Shown: positions 31,040-42,163 of the stretch, in pieces
Layout of the letters: each line of letters begins with the position of its first letter
How positions within the stretch are numbered: the first letter of the stretch is position 1
NCBI GenBank assembly: GCA_949987705.1
Contig: OX465281.1
Span: 81,558,543-81,622,542, forward strand
Length of the DNA stretch: 64,000 nt
DNA from: Thereva unica
Lineage: Eukaryota > Arthropoda > Insecta > Diptera > Therevidae
Reading direction: 5' to 3'
Notes under the pieces: generated by a model
The model's database searches: none
Told to the model about the DNA's origin: nothing
The model's input: the letters and a program-made list of their open reading frames with translations, nothing else
Translations under genes and position numbers: made by a program

Positions 31040-32020
31040 TCGATAAAGGACCTCTAAAATTGGCATACTGAGGTACTTAACTCGCAAGCTGGAATTTATC
31101 CCCTTCAGTTTTCCCAGATGAGGTTATGCCAAAGAGACCTTTGATCGCGAATGTCTGAGGCAAAAGGCAAACAGCACAACTGTTTATAAAATTTTAAACA
31201 TTCAAGCTATTAGTGCATGTAAATTTAAACCAAAGCTTATAACGGAATGCATGGAGTCCATAAACGCCCTCGCATCCACTAACAGATTTATCCTGAAATG
31301 GACACCAGATGCCTGAAGGTCTCGAAGAGGAAAAAATTCTGATCTCACTACTGGCATCATGTACGGGTATGAGACAAGCCAAGAATTTTGGTATCATGCC
31401 AAAATCCAGAAAGTCAAAATCCAGAAGCGACAAAATCCAGAAAACTTTTAAAAATCCCGAAACGACAAAATCCAGAAATGACAAAATCCAGAAACGACAA
31501 AATCCAGAAACGACAAAATCCTGATTTTGCCGAAAACAAACTTATAATTGAAGTTGGTCTAGAATTTTCAAAAAAACGAAATTTTTTTTACGAAAGCATA
31601 GCCTTCGGAGAATATACTGTATCGCTTTTTTATTCTGGATTTTTTCTGGATTTTGTCATTTCTGGATTTTGTCGTTTCTGGATTTTGTCGTTTCTGGATT
31701 TTGTCATTTCTGGATTTTGTCGTTTCTGGATTTTGTCGTTTCTGGATTTTGTCGTTCTGGATTTTGTCTTTCTGGATTTTGTCTTTCTGGATTATGACGC
31801 ATATCCAAGAATTTTATTACCCCTGCTCTAGCAAAACCTAAAAACCTTCTCTAGCTTACTAAGCCCGAATACAGTTCTGAACGGGCTTTCTCATAGGATA
31901 TGCTCCTGTCAGATATTACACGAAAAACAAATGTAACATGGATATGTAGCCGGAACTGCGAGCATGCCTCTGAATTTGTGTTGCACCTGAGAGACGCAGG
32001 TTTCGGCACACAAGAAACAC
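31040..32020 (+). pseudogene. Second LOA/I-like LINE fragment (RNase H to C-terminus)
   Basis: 31140-31310 reads as a decayed RNase H tail (ACKFKPKLITECMESINALA, then FILKWTPDA, where active elements have a VPGH-type motif). 31835-32020 may hold the following C-terminal region (NGLSHRICSCQ) in fragments. The two are separated by the minisatellite foldback 31365-31822. Stops and frame changes throughout. Assignment is by resemblance only. Confidence 0.45.
31365..31822. repeat. Foldback built from a 16-bp minisatellite
   Basis: The left arm has ~6 units of ACAAAATCCAGAAACG (31402-31525). The right arm has ~10 units of the complement, TTTCTGGATTTTGTCG (31630-31795). The outer ends are imperfect inverted repeats including CCAAGAATTTT. 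The loop (31525-31630) is unrelated. Open frames with repeated SFLDFVVSGF are a by-product of a repeat read in an open frame. No target duplication was found. Confidence 0.75.
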
Positions 32021-32885
32021 GCAATTAATGCCTAAAGAAGCGTAGATCTTAATGATTGAGTTCTCTTAAGGCTAATCAGTATCCTAAGTCCAGTTCTTGG
32101 ATTGAACGGGACATACAAGAAATGGATTACTGGTCGAAATGTCGGTTGCCTCACGCCCCAAAACAAAACAAAATTGCTTGGTTGTGGGGTGGACCCTTTC
32201 GGTTCACACGATTAGCTTCCAGTATGATGAATGTTTAACATTAAGAATAGATATTTTAATAATAAATGAACTAATAAATTGTCTGGAAAAATCACACCAA
32301 ATTCATACATCTAGTTCTTGAAACTAACCAAACTCCAAAAATTCAAACTAACAAACAAAAATTTTTAAATTTACGTTTTTCGACACTTAAGCGCTATAAC
32401 TCTTGCAATATTAACCCTACTTAAAAAATAATACTAAAAATTATAGATAATCGTGTGTTCTAAATTCTTTTTTGTAGAATTAACCATTAACGAAATATAG
32501 TGTAAAGATACATAGTGTTATTTGAAGTTTGAAGCACTATTACACTATTATAGCACTATATTCGCTATTAACGTTTTTCCACCTGGACTTATTTTATCCA
32601 AAACACATTCATTGAATTCCTACGATTTTTCTCTTAATTATAGCGTCCAGAAATCTCAGGGTAGTTTATTTCAACTTTTTCGCTATTCCTCCTGGACTAT
32701 TATACTTAAGTAAATCTTAAGTTGCAACTGTGAAACCAGTACTTAAGTGTTTGAAATACTATTTATTTATAAGCTCAATGAACATCGGTTCTAATAAAAC
32801 CTTAAGTTTATATTGAAAAATAATACAAAAATGATGCATTCTTATAAGTACACCCTCGTAATGCGAATTGAGCGCTGGAATACCC
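32021..32885. other. Stretch without a gene
   Basis: Only a small imperfect hairpin near 32466-32575 (TTAACGAAATATAGTG / CACTATATTCGCTATTAA) was noted. Confidence 0.4.
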
Positions 32886-33110
32886 CAGTAGTCCATTCAA
32901 AACGCGCGTTTGGGTGTTCCAAAAAAAAACACCGTTAAGAAAATCGAACCCTAAAGGTTTTTGGGGTCGCTGATCACGAAAATCGGGGTCCCGCGGTCCT
33001 AAAACGTGGGTGTCACCCTTAAAATGCAAAAAACACCCCTTTTTAGGGTTTTTTCGCGATTATTTCAATAATAATGAAAACTAATGGAAATACACCTTTT
33101 TTAATATTTA

Positions 33111-33647
33111 TTTGCGAAGGTGGTTGATTTGCACTAAATGAAGGCGAACTATATGGTAAGGGGTAGTCCTAAAGGGTTGAAACCACCCCTAAATCGGCTA
33201 AAAATAGAAAAACATGTAAACTTTTTTTTAAGTTTAGGCCTCAAATTCGATTGTGGGCGTGTCAGGCAAAAATAAATAATTTTTTTACTTTTTGCTTAAA
33301 ATTAGGTTCAATCATCATATTATCAGCCAAAAATTTATTATTTTCAACCCTTAAGGGGGTAAAACTACCCCTACATTAAAATTATAATTGAAAAAATGCA
33401 AATGCAATTTTTTTTATATAAAGCTGATTTTTATAATTGTAGGGGTAGTTTTAACACCTTAAGGGTTGAAAATTATTTATTTTTGCCTGACAGCACGCCC
33501 ACAATCGAATTTGAGGCATGAACTTAAAAAAAAATGTTTAGATGTTTTTCTATTTTTAGCCGATTTAGGGGTGGTTTCAATCCTTTAGGACTACCCCTTA
33601 CCATATAGTTCGCCTTCATTTAGTGCAAATCAACCACCTTCGCAAAT
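33111..33647. repeat. Long palindrome with one 65-75 bp arm-specific insert
   Basis: Arms 33111-33390 and 33430-33647 are reverse complements (TTTGCGAAGGTGGTTGATTT; GTAGTCCTAAAGGGTTGAAA; CTTAAGGGGGTAAAACTACC). The left arm has an extra segment near 33270-33340 that is absent on the right. The outermost 45 bp recurs a third time at 35658-35705. Confidence 0.75.
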
Positions 33648-33649
33648 AA

Positions 33650-34300
33650 AGTGTACATTTTCTGCGGATTTGAAACCACAAATGCGCCTAAGATAATCCG
33701 ACATCGGGTATTTCATTATTGTGTGAGTCTTCACTCCGAATTTTTGATTTAATTGAATCCGCGACTGCGGATTTGACACTTTGTGATACTCTTCCGCGCC
33801 GCCGGATCTGGGAATCGAGGCCAATAAATTGGACCTTGAAGTCATTGCCCAAGAAAATTAGAATTATGATGTAAAAAAAATCAAAAGGGCTACTGAATTG
33901 GAAAATGTTTCGTCATGGTTTAAAAAAAATAACGTCTCTGTATACCTTTAAAGAAAAAAAAAGGCAGATATAACAGAAAAACGCAGTGACAGTTTATTTG
34001 TTATGATGAATAAAAATGTTTATTTACAAATTTTAATTGACATTTCTCCTCCGGCGTGAAGTAGGCCGCAATCTGGAAAGCAGGGAAATTTTATAATTTC
34101 CCAGTAACCTCGATAGAGACCCAGATAGACCCTTTGAATAGAGCAGATAAGGAACCGAAAATAGCGTACATGTACACGGATTTGAGGGAAGCACTTGGAA
34201 TCAAGAAATTTTCTCTCTAATTCTCTCCCTCCACTTTAACCACAACAACAAAATACTTTCACTTTAGCCACAACAACAAAATATATTGTCAATCCCGGAC
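33650..34300. other. Stretch without a gene
   Basis: Nothing recognised, apart from a 26-bp direct repeat (CACTTTAACCACAACAACAA) at about 34231-34282. Confidence 0.45.
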
Positions 34301-34303
34301 ATA

Positions 34304-34794
34304 AGGCCCAACTATAATGCACGTAAGAAACGCACGTCAATCGACGTGCGTAAATTTCGTCAAACGCAAAACCGACTAATTGGTTTGCGTATTAGGAGAG
34401 ACTTCAAAGTTTAAAATTATTAAAATGCTTGAATATTATTCATTGACTATTAAAACTAGGCTATTAATATTTGCATATTATTAATATTCGTGTTTATTTT
34501 CAATTATAATAAATTTCTCATCAAAATTGCTATCATGTATTTGAACCACAACATTTTCCATACTCTTTTTTCTTTAAAAACCACAAAACAACAACAAAAA
34601 ATTAGCTTTCATCGATGTAACTACAAATCATCTCACAAAACGTACGTAGAGCGCGGTTCTTTTCCCATTTTTACGTTTAACGAAACTTAACGAAATAAAA
34701 TATGACTGACGTACGTCCAATATGGCCGAACACATTAATTTCCATGAGAGCGCCGAGATGACGTGCGTTTCTTACGTGCATTATAGTTGGGCCT
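34304..34794. repeat. MITE with AGGCCCAACTATAATG ends
   Basis: Inverted ends AGGCCCAACTATAATGCACG are perfect for ~35 bp (34304 and ending 34794), flanked by ATA (34301-34303 and 34795-34797). 491 bp, non-coding. The ACTATAATG word is shared with the MITE at 45116-45675, suggesting related termini. Confidence 0.75.
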
Positions 34795-35106
34795 ATAGGC
34801 GTAGTGAAATTTGTTCAGGTTTTGCGAAGGGTCTGCTTCAAACATTTACCCAAGTGAAGCGTTCTCACCGAGATGGTTGCTGAGAAACGATATCCCTCCC
34901 GGTTTTTGAATGAATATAACACAGCCACTGACCGGGATTGACACAAATACGTAAAGAATGCTATGCATTAGTGTTGCCAAAATGCTTCCCCGTGTTTAAT
35001 AAATTGCACTTCCTCGTCTTCTCTAGTTAGAGGATAGACCCCTATAAAACTTGGGTTTTTATATTTGTATGGCGAAGACCCAGCCAGTTCATTAAAAAAA
35101 CACGGC

Positions 35107-35492
35107 CCAAAATAAACTAAGTAGTGACAGACATAATATTATGATATCTGTGGCAGTTGTATTTTTGACAGTTGGAATTTAAATTTCTTAAGGAGGTTCG
35201 TATTCTACTTTAATAAATAGTTACTATAGTAACTATACAAAACTAAACAAATATAAAAATTTTAAAGGTACATAACTTGATATTTCAAAAGAGCAAAAGT
35301 TTGAGTTTTTATAATTTCCGCTAGCGAAAAATAGCGCTGCTCTCACTAGAAATTACTCATATCATGTTAATATTATGAAAATCAGCTGTGTTTCGATATT
35401 ACGTTAATATCATGTTGCGTTTTGATATTATGATATGGGGGTGACAGATTATGGAATATTATGATATCGAAATCACATGTCTGTCCAGGGCT
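35107..35492. repeat. Second copy of the 2228-4270 Harbinger-like MITE
   Basis: Highly similar to 2272-2650 plus 4231-4270, without the Tc1 insertion. The left terminal inverted repeat is missing. The right end ...CATGTCTGTCCAGGGCT is followed by TTA (35493-35495). It gives the pre-insertion sequence of the first copy, except for small differences around the TA site. Confidence 0.75.
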
Positions 35493-35929
35493 TTACTTTC
35501 TCGTGACAGAAAAAGCGGGGAAATTTTCACTTCGATTTGCGAGAAATTGCCCAAAAATCGTTTCTTTACTTTCTGGATTTTTGGCAAAACTATCCCCACC
35601 ATTCAAGTAAGTTTTTGGCCAACAAATTTTTGCAGGAAACGTACTGGAACAGACCTATAAAGTTCGCCTTCATTTAGTACAAATCAACCACCTTCGCAAA
35701 TAAATTTTAAAAAAATTGTATTTCATTGCATTAGTTTTCATTATTATTGAAATAATCGCGAAAACCCCCTGAAAAGGTGTGTTTTTTGCATTTTTAAGGG
35801 TGACGCCCATGTTTTAGGACCGCGGGACCCCGATTTTCGTGATCAGCGACCCCAAAAACCTTTAGGGTTCGATTTTCTTAACGGTGTTATTTTGGAACAC
35901 CCCCCTCCGCGTTTTGAATGGACTACAGA

Positions 35930-36657
35930 GGCTGTGATCAGACTCTTCATTATACATATATATATCATGGTTAGGTAAATAGTAAGAAAAGCAAAAGCAA
36001 CTTGTAATTGTCATCATTGTCATAATTGTAGTTATTAAATTTTCAATAACTGCAATTACTAAATTAACTAATATTATTATTCTAGGTCAAACTAATAAAA
36101 AGCAGAAGGAAATTATGGTTTAGTAATTGGACAAGCACCAGACATTAGCCAAAACTCCTTAAAAAAGAGTTTTAATAGAAGAGTAACAATGTAATTGCAG
36201 CGGTTGCATTAATCCCTTGTTTTTTACTAGCGGTTTTGTTGTGAAAACGACATTCGACACGTTAACCAGAGAGACTATACAAGGAGATATAACTCCGTGT
36301 TGTCACTTTTCGTTTGATTAATGAGAGTGCCACAGTCACATTTACCCCAAAAAACAAGGTCGATTATATTCATCCGGTTCATGGACAAGTTCGTTAACTA
36401 TTAAAACATTTTATGTGTACGCCTAACTTGAAAAATCAAATTCTGACTTTTCGTATTTAACCATTTTATGAATTTTCCAATGAATTTTTATTAATTCCCA
36501 ATGATTTTTTTTTTTGCATTTCGGCTGAAAATTTTGAAGAAATCGTCGAAATGGGTAAAATTCAACTAACTTCATGTGGGGCACGTCAGCTTTAGGCGAC
36601 ATCTGTGGCAAACAATGAACTAGAAGTTTAGTTTCTGCTACGCATCTTAAAGCACCA
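35930..36657. other. Stretch without a gene; possible element end
   Basis: 36263-36300 (AGAGACTATACAAGGAGATA) is mirrored in reverse complement at about 37455-37490 (TATCTCCTAGTATAGTCTC). These may be ends of the element that carries the BESS-type remnant. No target duplication could be fixed (ACGTTAA near the left, ACGTTGA near the right). Confidence 0.4.
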
Positions 36658-37245
36658 TTGCATCGTCTTCTTCATTTTAATTGCAGAATGCTTGAAAACA
36701 TAGATAAAGTAAGAAAAACTGAACCATCAGATGAGGTGATTATTTTCCTTGAAGAGGAGAGTGTTGACATGGCATTGCCAATATTCCACTCGAGTACTCA
36801 TGATATAAGGAATGACGATTATGGTGTGACAGAGGAGCGACGTGTCTGCAGCGAGCAACCGTTATCGCAAAGGATGGAGCAACCGAGGTCGCAATCGCAA
36901 CTGGAAACATCATCCACATCGCGCAATATACCACGAAAAAGAAAGATGACTGAAGATCCAGTGGCCAAAGCATGAACAAAAGCATTGGATGACCTCTCAA
37001 AGAAAATTCTGGATTTAAGAAAGGAGGATGATAATGAAGATGTTCTTTTTTTGCTATCTTTACAAAGCAAACTTGGCAAAATGTCTGATGAGTGTAAAAC
37101 CCAATTTAAAATTGAAATGATTTTAAAAGCAGACAAATATGTAAAAAAACAAATGAATAAATACTGGTTTAATATATTATATTTGCTATTAAAGTATTTT
37201 TATAATTATGGTCTATCCAATTGGAAAGGTACGGCTCCTTCATGA
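36658..37245 (+). pseudogene. MADF/BESS-type protein remnant, Harbinger-associated
   Basis: The first frame (36658-36975) is acidic then Ser/Gln/Arg-rich and ends at a TGA (36973-36975). The same frame continues after it with LDDLSKKILDLRKED, then FLLSLQSKLGKMSDECKTQF (about 37048-37107), which matches the BESS motif pattern (FL-SL ... K-F). BESS motifs occur with MADF DNA-binding domains in insect regulators and in the accessory protein of PIF/Harbinger elements. The MADF N-terminus is not visible. A domesticated host gene is less likely because of the in-frame stop and repeat-rich surroundings. Confidence 0.45.
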
Positions 37246-37559
37246 ATAAAATAATATGCTAATTCGTCTCGTAGCTGAAATGCATTTCTAGCAGCGTTGT
37301 TTGCTCCTAGTCAACCCTCACTTTAAAATCAAAACAAAGATACCATGGAAACGGGCGCATTGTGGCTAACATAAAAATAAATATCGGAGCACGCAAGAAC
37401 GGAGAGACGGAAAACGCATAGACGGAACACGTGTGCTATGTAACTGGGCCTTAAGAGTTATATCTCCTAGTATAGTCTCCCTGACGTTGAGAAGAAACTA
37501 ACGTCATTTAAATAAAGCGTCAATGCCAACGACGAGTGTCGAATTTCGGGAACTGGCCC

Positions 37560-38000
37560 CTGGAATTTCTTCTATCTCATGACCAACGTTACGCTGATGT
37601 GCATTTTGGGCCACGAAAGTCACATTCGTAATGAAATTGCTGATGGCCTGGCTAGAGTAGGGACAAACTCATCAGTTTTGGCCCGGAACCTTTCTGTAGC
37701 TTAATCAGTTGCCACGTAAGATCGGCCATCAGAACCAACAAGTATAGTCATGACTGAGCATACCTGACCCAAAGCGCTCGTCAAGCTAAAAGATTCAATC
37801 AAATTGACAGAGCTAAAGCGGACAACTTTTAAATTTCAAGAAGTGGAAGCTAAAATTAATAAGATAGCTCCTGACGGACCACTGTTCGCTCAATTATCAT
37901 TCAAGCAGAATATGGCTGCTAGCTGATTGTAGCTGTCAGTTTTGCGGCGCAGATTCCAAATCTGCGAAGCACTTGCTGTTCTCCTTCGCGACCTCGCTGC
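37560..38000 (+). pseudogene. RNase H tail of a LOA/I-type LINE
   Basis: CILGHESHIRNEIADGLARV (about 37600-37655) corresponds to the GH-x-GI-GNE-AD motif at the end of LINE RNase H. The following ~300 bp retain scattered coding similarity up to a Cys-rich region (SCQFCGADSKSAKH near 37930). Stops and frameshifts; no boundaries found. Confidence 0.55.
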
Positions 38001-39399
38001 CCCCAATTTTAGGCTAGATCGAAAGACTCAACCTGGAAGGTTTTTATCGATGGGGTTGGCACAACAGACCAAATAAAATAAGTTGCCGTACCTGCAAAGG
38101 CGCCCCATTAAAAACGAATGAATGAAACCTCTGGAATTGTATTTAGAAAAGGAAGACATTACGTTCAATATTAATGTAATTTTGCATTTAATATTTGATC
38201 GCATTGTGCACTGTATCATCGTAATATCAAGATTCATATTTAATTTTAGATAAATACTAAGTAAATACAACAATGTTCTTTTTTACATTTAACAATCTAT
38301 CTATCTCGAATGCAAGATAAGAACGCACTGATTAATACTAAAAAGCAAAAGATTTTATTGCAAAAACGACAAAATTATTTGCGACAAGAAAGCCTGTATA
38401 CATACTTGATTTAAGAAATTACAACTGTTAGAAATGCAAAATTATTGATCATTCATTCATTATTCCATTATCAGCGCCTCATCATAGTATTTACCAGTTG
38501 GCGAGGTCAACTACATGGTTCTAAAATATTATTAAAAACATGAAATTCGATGTGCAAATTTTAAATGATGGGCGCTTTTAGATTTTAGTGATTCTGTAAT
38601 TTTGACATTATTAATATGGCGACCTGTGCATCAAAGGGATGGTAGTGACAGCGAATTATGTTATTTATTCACCAAGTTGACATATTCATTGAGCTTAACC
38701 TAATCAAGTATATTGCAAAACGTTTTAAATCTTTTCATTTTTTCAGAAATGTTTTAATAGGCTTAGAAATGTGAAATTTCGAAAGGCAAAATGACCTTTG
38801 CTTTGCAGAAATCAGCATACATATAATTAGTAGTTTTAGGTAAAATTTCTTGAGAAATATTTTGATGTGCTACTTTCAAGAAGCACCGTCGTGCAGGACC
38901 CATAGCCTTGGGATGTTATGGAAGCGTCTAAAGCTAGTTAATACCTACATGCGCGTAAAAATAAACTCATACTCTAGGGTAGGAATGTAAAAAATATATA
39001 TATAAAATTATTTTGGAAACAATACATACGCCAACTTGCAACAAAATAAAGACCCCTCATCAATACATTCGCACGCACCTTACTACCGCAAATCGTGTCT
39101 TTATCGCAAAACTTTACTGGAAATTTCAGCAGAAATTTCAGGTAAATTTAAGAATATTCACCTTTGTTTTAACTCTTTTTAACAACATTAACACTTTCAG
39201 ATTAATTGTTATTCAAACCATTAAATTACAACGCGAAACAAACAGCGCTTGACGTACGGCTATCAAGATGGACGTTAGAAATTAAGTATTACCAGATGAA
39301 AGAATTATAGTTGAAGAAAATTTTCTGTACCCGATGAGAGAATTTATTTGAGTTTCGTCAAATAATTGAAATAAATTGTATTGAATTGAAATTACCGTC
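38001..39399. other. Stretch without a gene
   Basis: Nothing recognised over ~1.4 kb except an AT-rich end (AATAATTGAAATAAATTGTA near 39360-39390) that looks like a LINE 3' tail. Short open frames (38028-38273, 39013-39252) show no family features. Confidence 0.45.
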
Positions 39400-39462
39400 T
39401 TAGGGCCTGTGCCAAAATACAATTCAAATGTCAATTTGTATGAAAAACGCATTTCAGTTGTA

Positions 39463-39935
39463 GACTCTGTTTAGATGTTGCGCTTTGTCGCGCGCTTTGA
39501 GTCGCCTCAAAGCGCACATTTGTTTAGACGATTCGCTTTGAGCCCAGTCGCTTCCTTTACAGCTGGAACAAATGGAATAAAAACAATTTGCATAATTTGT
39601 TATCTACGAAGTATTGGCGTGTTTTTATAAAGTGTGATAACAATTTTTGCAATATCCAGAGTATTTCCGTTTTTTAAAATAAGAAAAGTTATATGGTGTT
39701 TTTGTAAATTGCCAAAATATCGTTTCTTAAAAGTTTTCTCGCACGTGTTTTCACTTAGAAGGCTGAAACGAAAGTGAAATGGAACACGAAGATGGAACAA
39801 AATGAAATTAAAACGCCAAAAAAGCGCAAGTGAATCCCTTTCTGATCAAGACTCACTTCCCACCGCCCCGAAACCTCCCCGCGCCCACAAATTTCGTGAG
39901 GCACTTGCGCTGAAGCGCACCGTCTAAACAGGGTC
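39463..39935. repeat. MITE with GACTCTGTTTAGATG ends
   Basis: The left end GACTCTGTTTAGATG and the right end ...CGTCTAAACAGGGTC are imperfect inverted repeats, continuing into TGCGCTT/AAGCGCA. 473 bp, inserted in the left arm of the Harbinger-like element. The right half is similar to 52360-52582. Flanking bases (GTA / TTACAA) do not give a clear duplication. Confidence 0.6.
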
Positions 39936-40120
39936 TTACAATTCATTTTTCGAAGGTTTGTGTCTTTGGAAATGTAAGGATATTTTTGAATTGTAGGGAA
40001 ATTTTATGCAAACATTCGTTTGACAGTTTGACAAACTAAATAATTATTGAATATAAAGATCAAATTAAGTGAAGTGTGCGAAGTGCAGTGCTATAAAAAG
40101 TCAAAGTGGTCAATAACTAG

Positions 40121-42163
40121 CCAAGGGAATCCCAAAACGAGTCACTTCGGCGTGAGTATATGAAATCAAGGAACTCCTGTAACTCCATCATCAGGAAGGT
40201 CAAAGCGTCATTCGATGACAAGTTGAGAAACAAGATCCTCAACACACGCGTAGGCAGCAAAAACTTCTGGTCCTTGGTAACTTCCATCAAGAAGAATTTT
40301 ACGTCTTCCACAACCCCTCCATTTATTTATGGAGGAAAGGTGACAGCAGAAAGCAAATCCAAGGCCGACTTATTGGCATCTCTGTTCGCCTCTAATTCTT
40401 CCTTACCTGAAACTGATACGCTTCCCCCGGTTCTCGAACGCAACGCCCATTCAATGGACGGAATTTTCTTCAGGACTCGCGAGGTGTACAAGTGTCTCAA
40501 AGTGCTCGACGTCAATAAATCCACTGGCCCAGACAATATCCCCCCTATGGTACTCAATAAATGTGCCTCACCCCTGGCTAAACCTCTGCGCAAACTTTTC
40601 GCCCTGTCCTACTTCTCCGGAGTTTATCCAAACTCTTGGAAACTAGCTCATGTTCAGCCCATTCCCAAAAAAGGTGAAGCCAGCGACCCTTTAAACTACC
40701 GCCCAATAGCAATTACTCCTGTTCTCTCCAAAATCATGGAGACAATAATCAACAAAAGGCTGATGAAATATCTGGAATCCAACCAAATTCTACACGACAG
40801 GCAGTACGGCTTTAGACCGAAAAGATCTACTGGCGACCTTCTTGTGTGTCTGACTGAGGCCCTCAACCAAAACATCCATCGCTTCGGTGAGTCTGGTCTT
40901 GTTGCTCTAGATATTTCCAAGGCTTTCGACAGAGTATGGCATCCCGCTCTGTTGTCTAAACTCCAAGCTATTGGTATCGACTCAGTTCTAAAGAACTGGA
41001 TTGAGAGCTTTCTTTCTGGCCGTTCAATCAAGGTAGTATTGGATGGCGTCGAATCCAAACCTCATTCCATCTCGGCCGGCGTCCCCCAAGGCTCTATTCT
41101 CTCACCTACCCTCTTTCTCATATTTATTAATGACCTGCTCTCAACCCCCTCCAACCCACTTCACAGTTTCGCCGATGACGGTACTCTGCGTTACTCCCAC
41201 ACCTTAGATAATACAAGACAAGCGCGTGCCAGACCTTGTCCCGTCGACCGTGAACTCATGTCCAATTCTATTAACGAGGACATTGAACTCATTCTTGCTT
41301 GGGGCCGCAAGAATCGTGTCGAATTCAACGCATCCAAAACAAAGTACTGTCTTATCTCTACAAAAACCTGCACCACCCGTCCCTCTATCTCAGTGGACAA
41401 AAAGAATGTAATGGCTGACCCATCTCTTAACATCCTAGGCGTAACCTTATCATCAGATCTGCGATGGAACAATCACATATTCCAAATCGCCAAACAAGCT
41501 TTCCAATGCCTGGGATTCCTCAAGAGATGCAAGTTCCTCCTCCAGTCATCCGCTCTGGCTACAATTTACAAGTCCTACATTCGGCCCCGCCTTGAATACA
41601 ACTCGTATATTTGGGCGGGAGCCCCAAAAACCACCTTGGCTTGGCTCGACAAGGTGCAAAATCGCGCCATCAAACTCATTGGCGATAGCACCCTTTGCTC
41701 CTCCATCGACTCTTTAAGCCACCGTAGGAATGTTGCAGCTCTTAGCAAATTTTACCGCTATTACCATAGTGAGTGTTCCACCGAAATTAGAAACCTCCTG
41801 CCTGCACGGCAATTTTTTTCCCGCAACACAAGACTAGCCAACTCGGCTCACCCCTTCACCCTTCAGCCCTCCCCTTCGCGCACATTACATTTTAGTAGTT
41901 CGTTTATAAATAGAACAACTCGGTTGTGGAATTCTCTTCCGCAGTCGGTGTTTCCGAGCTCATATAACATCTCAGAGTTCAAACGCAAGGTTCATAGACA
42001 TCTACTCACGCACCCCCCAGACCCCTAACCTATCCCTTCTCCTCTATCCTTCAAAGCAAGCTTACTACTAGAGACTGGCCATGACTCGAACGACATGACA
42101 AACTAGTAGTACAAAGGGTAATTCCTAAGCTTGACTTTACCACATAAAAAAAAAAAAAAAAAA
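40121..42163 (+). mobile_element. 5'-truncated CR1/jockey-group LINE with poly(A) tail
   Basis: Starts inside ORF2 (frame open from 40121, stop just before) and ends with a 17-base A run (about 42147-42163) after a ~120-bp 3' UTR. 5' truncation plus a poly(A) tail is the mark of target-primed reverse transcription. Inserted in the core of the 39403-43110 element. A target duplication was not found by eye. Confidence 0.85.
40160..42028 (+). CDS. Reverse transcriptase, C-terminal 622 residues, open
   Basis: An uninterrupted frame covering the linker, RT and C-terminal domain of a non-LTR retrotransposon ORF2. Motifs: KSTGPDNIPPMVLNKC (~110-125), DPLNYRPIAITPVLSKIME, YGFRPKRSTGDL, ALDISKAFDRVWH (catalytic Asp ~251), SAGVPQGSILSPTLFLIFIN and HSFADDGTLRYS (FADD ~337-340; the catalytic pair Asp-Asp is kept). 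After it come NASKTKY and RPRLEYNSYIWAGAPK. The endonuclease is absent because of 5' truncation; ATG 40160 is internal, not a real start. The lack of stops over 622 codons suggests a young insertion. The clade is uncertain; the YIWAGAPK-like C-terminus is common in insect CR1/jockey-group elements. Confidence 0.85.
   Translation: MKSRNSCNSIIRKVKASFDDKLRNKILNTRVGSKNFWSLVTSIKKNFTSSTTPPFIYGGKVTAESKSKADLLASLFASNSSLPETDTLPPVLERNAHSMDGIFFRTREVYKCLKVLDVNKSTGPDNIPPMVLNKCASPLAKPLRKLFALSYFSGVYPNSWKLAHVQPIPKKGEASDPLNYRPIAITPVLSKIMETIINKRLMKYLESNQILHDRQYGFRPKRSTGDLLVCLTEALNQNIHRFGESGLVALDISKAFDRVWHPALLSKLQAIGIDSVLKNWIESFLSGRSIKVVLDGVESKPHSISAGVPQGSILSPTLFLIFINDLLSTPSNPLHSFADDGTLRYSHTLDNTRQARARPCPVDRELMSNSINEDIELILAWGRKNRVEFNASKTKYCLISTKTCTTRPSISVDKKNVMADPSLNILGVTLSSDLRWNNHIFQIAKQAFQCLGFLKRCKFLLQSSALATIYKSYIRPRLEYNSYIWAGAPKTTLAWLDKVQNRAIKLIGDSTLCSSIDSLSHRRNVAALSKFYRYYHSECSTEIRNLLPARQFFSRNTRLANSAHPFTLQPSPSRTLHFSSSFINRTTRLWNSLPQSVFPSSYNISEFKRKVHRHLLTHPPDP

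Larger units (their letters stand above)
32889..35925. mobile_element. Large foldback element (~3 kb), invaded by MITEs
   Basis: Outer ends TAGTCCATTCAAAACGCG are inverted, with CAG next to both (32886-32888 and 35926-35928). The terminal similarity runs ~250 bp (32889-33135 versus 35660-35925), including TTTTGGGGTCGCTGATCACG and CGGTCCTAAAACGTGGG blocks. Inside are a long palindrome (33111-33647), a MITE (34304-34794) and a Harbinger-like copy (35107-35492). No transposase. Confidence 0.7.

Noticed and set aside
31388..31841. Open frames with repeated SFLDFVVSGF-like residues, suggesting a repetitive membrane protein.
   Set aside because: The frame is just the 16-bp minisatellite read through; arms are inverted copies of a non-coding unit.
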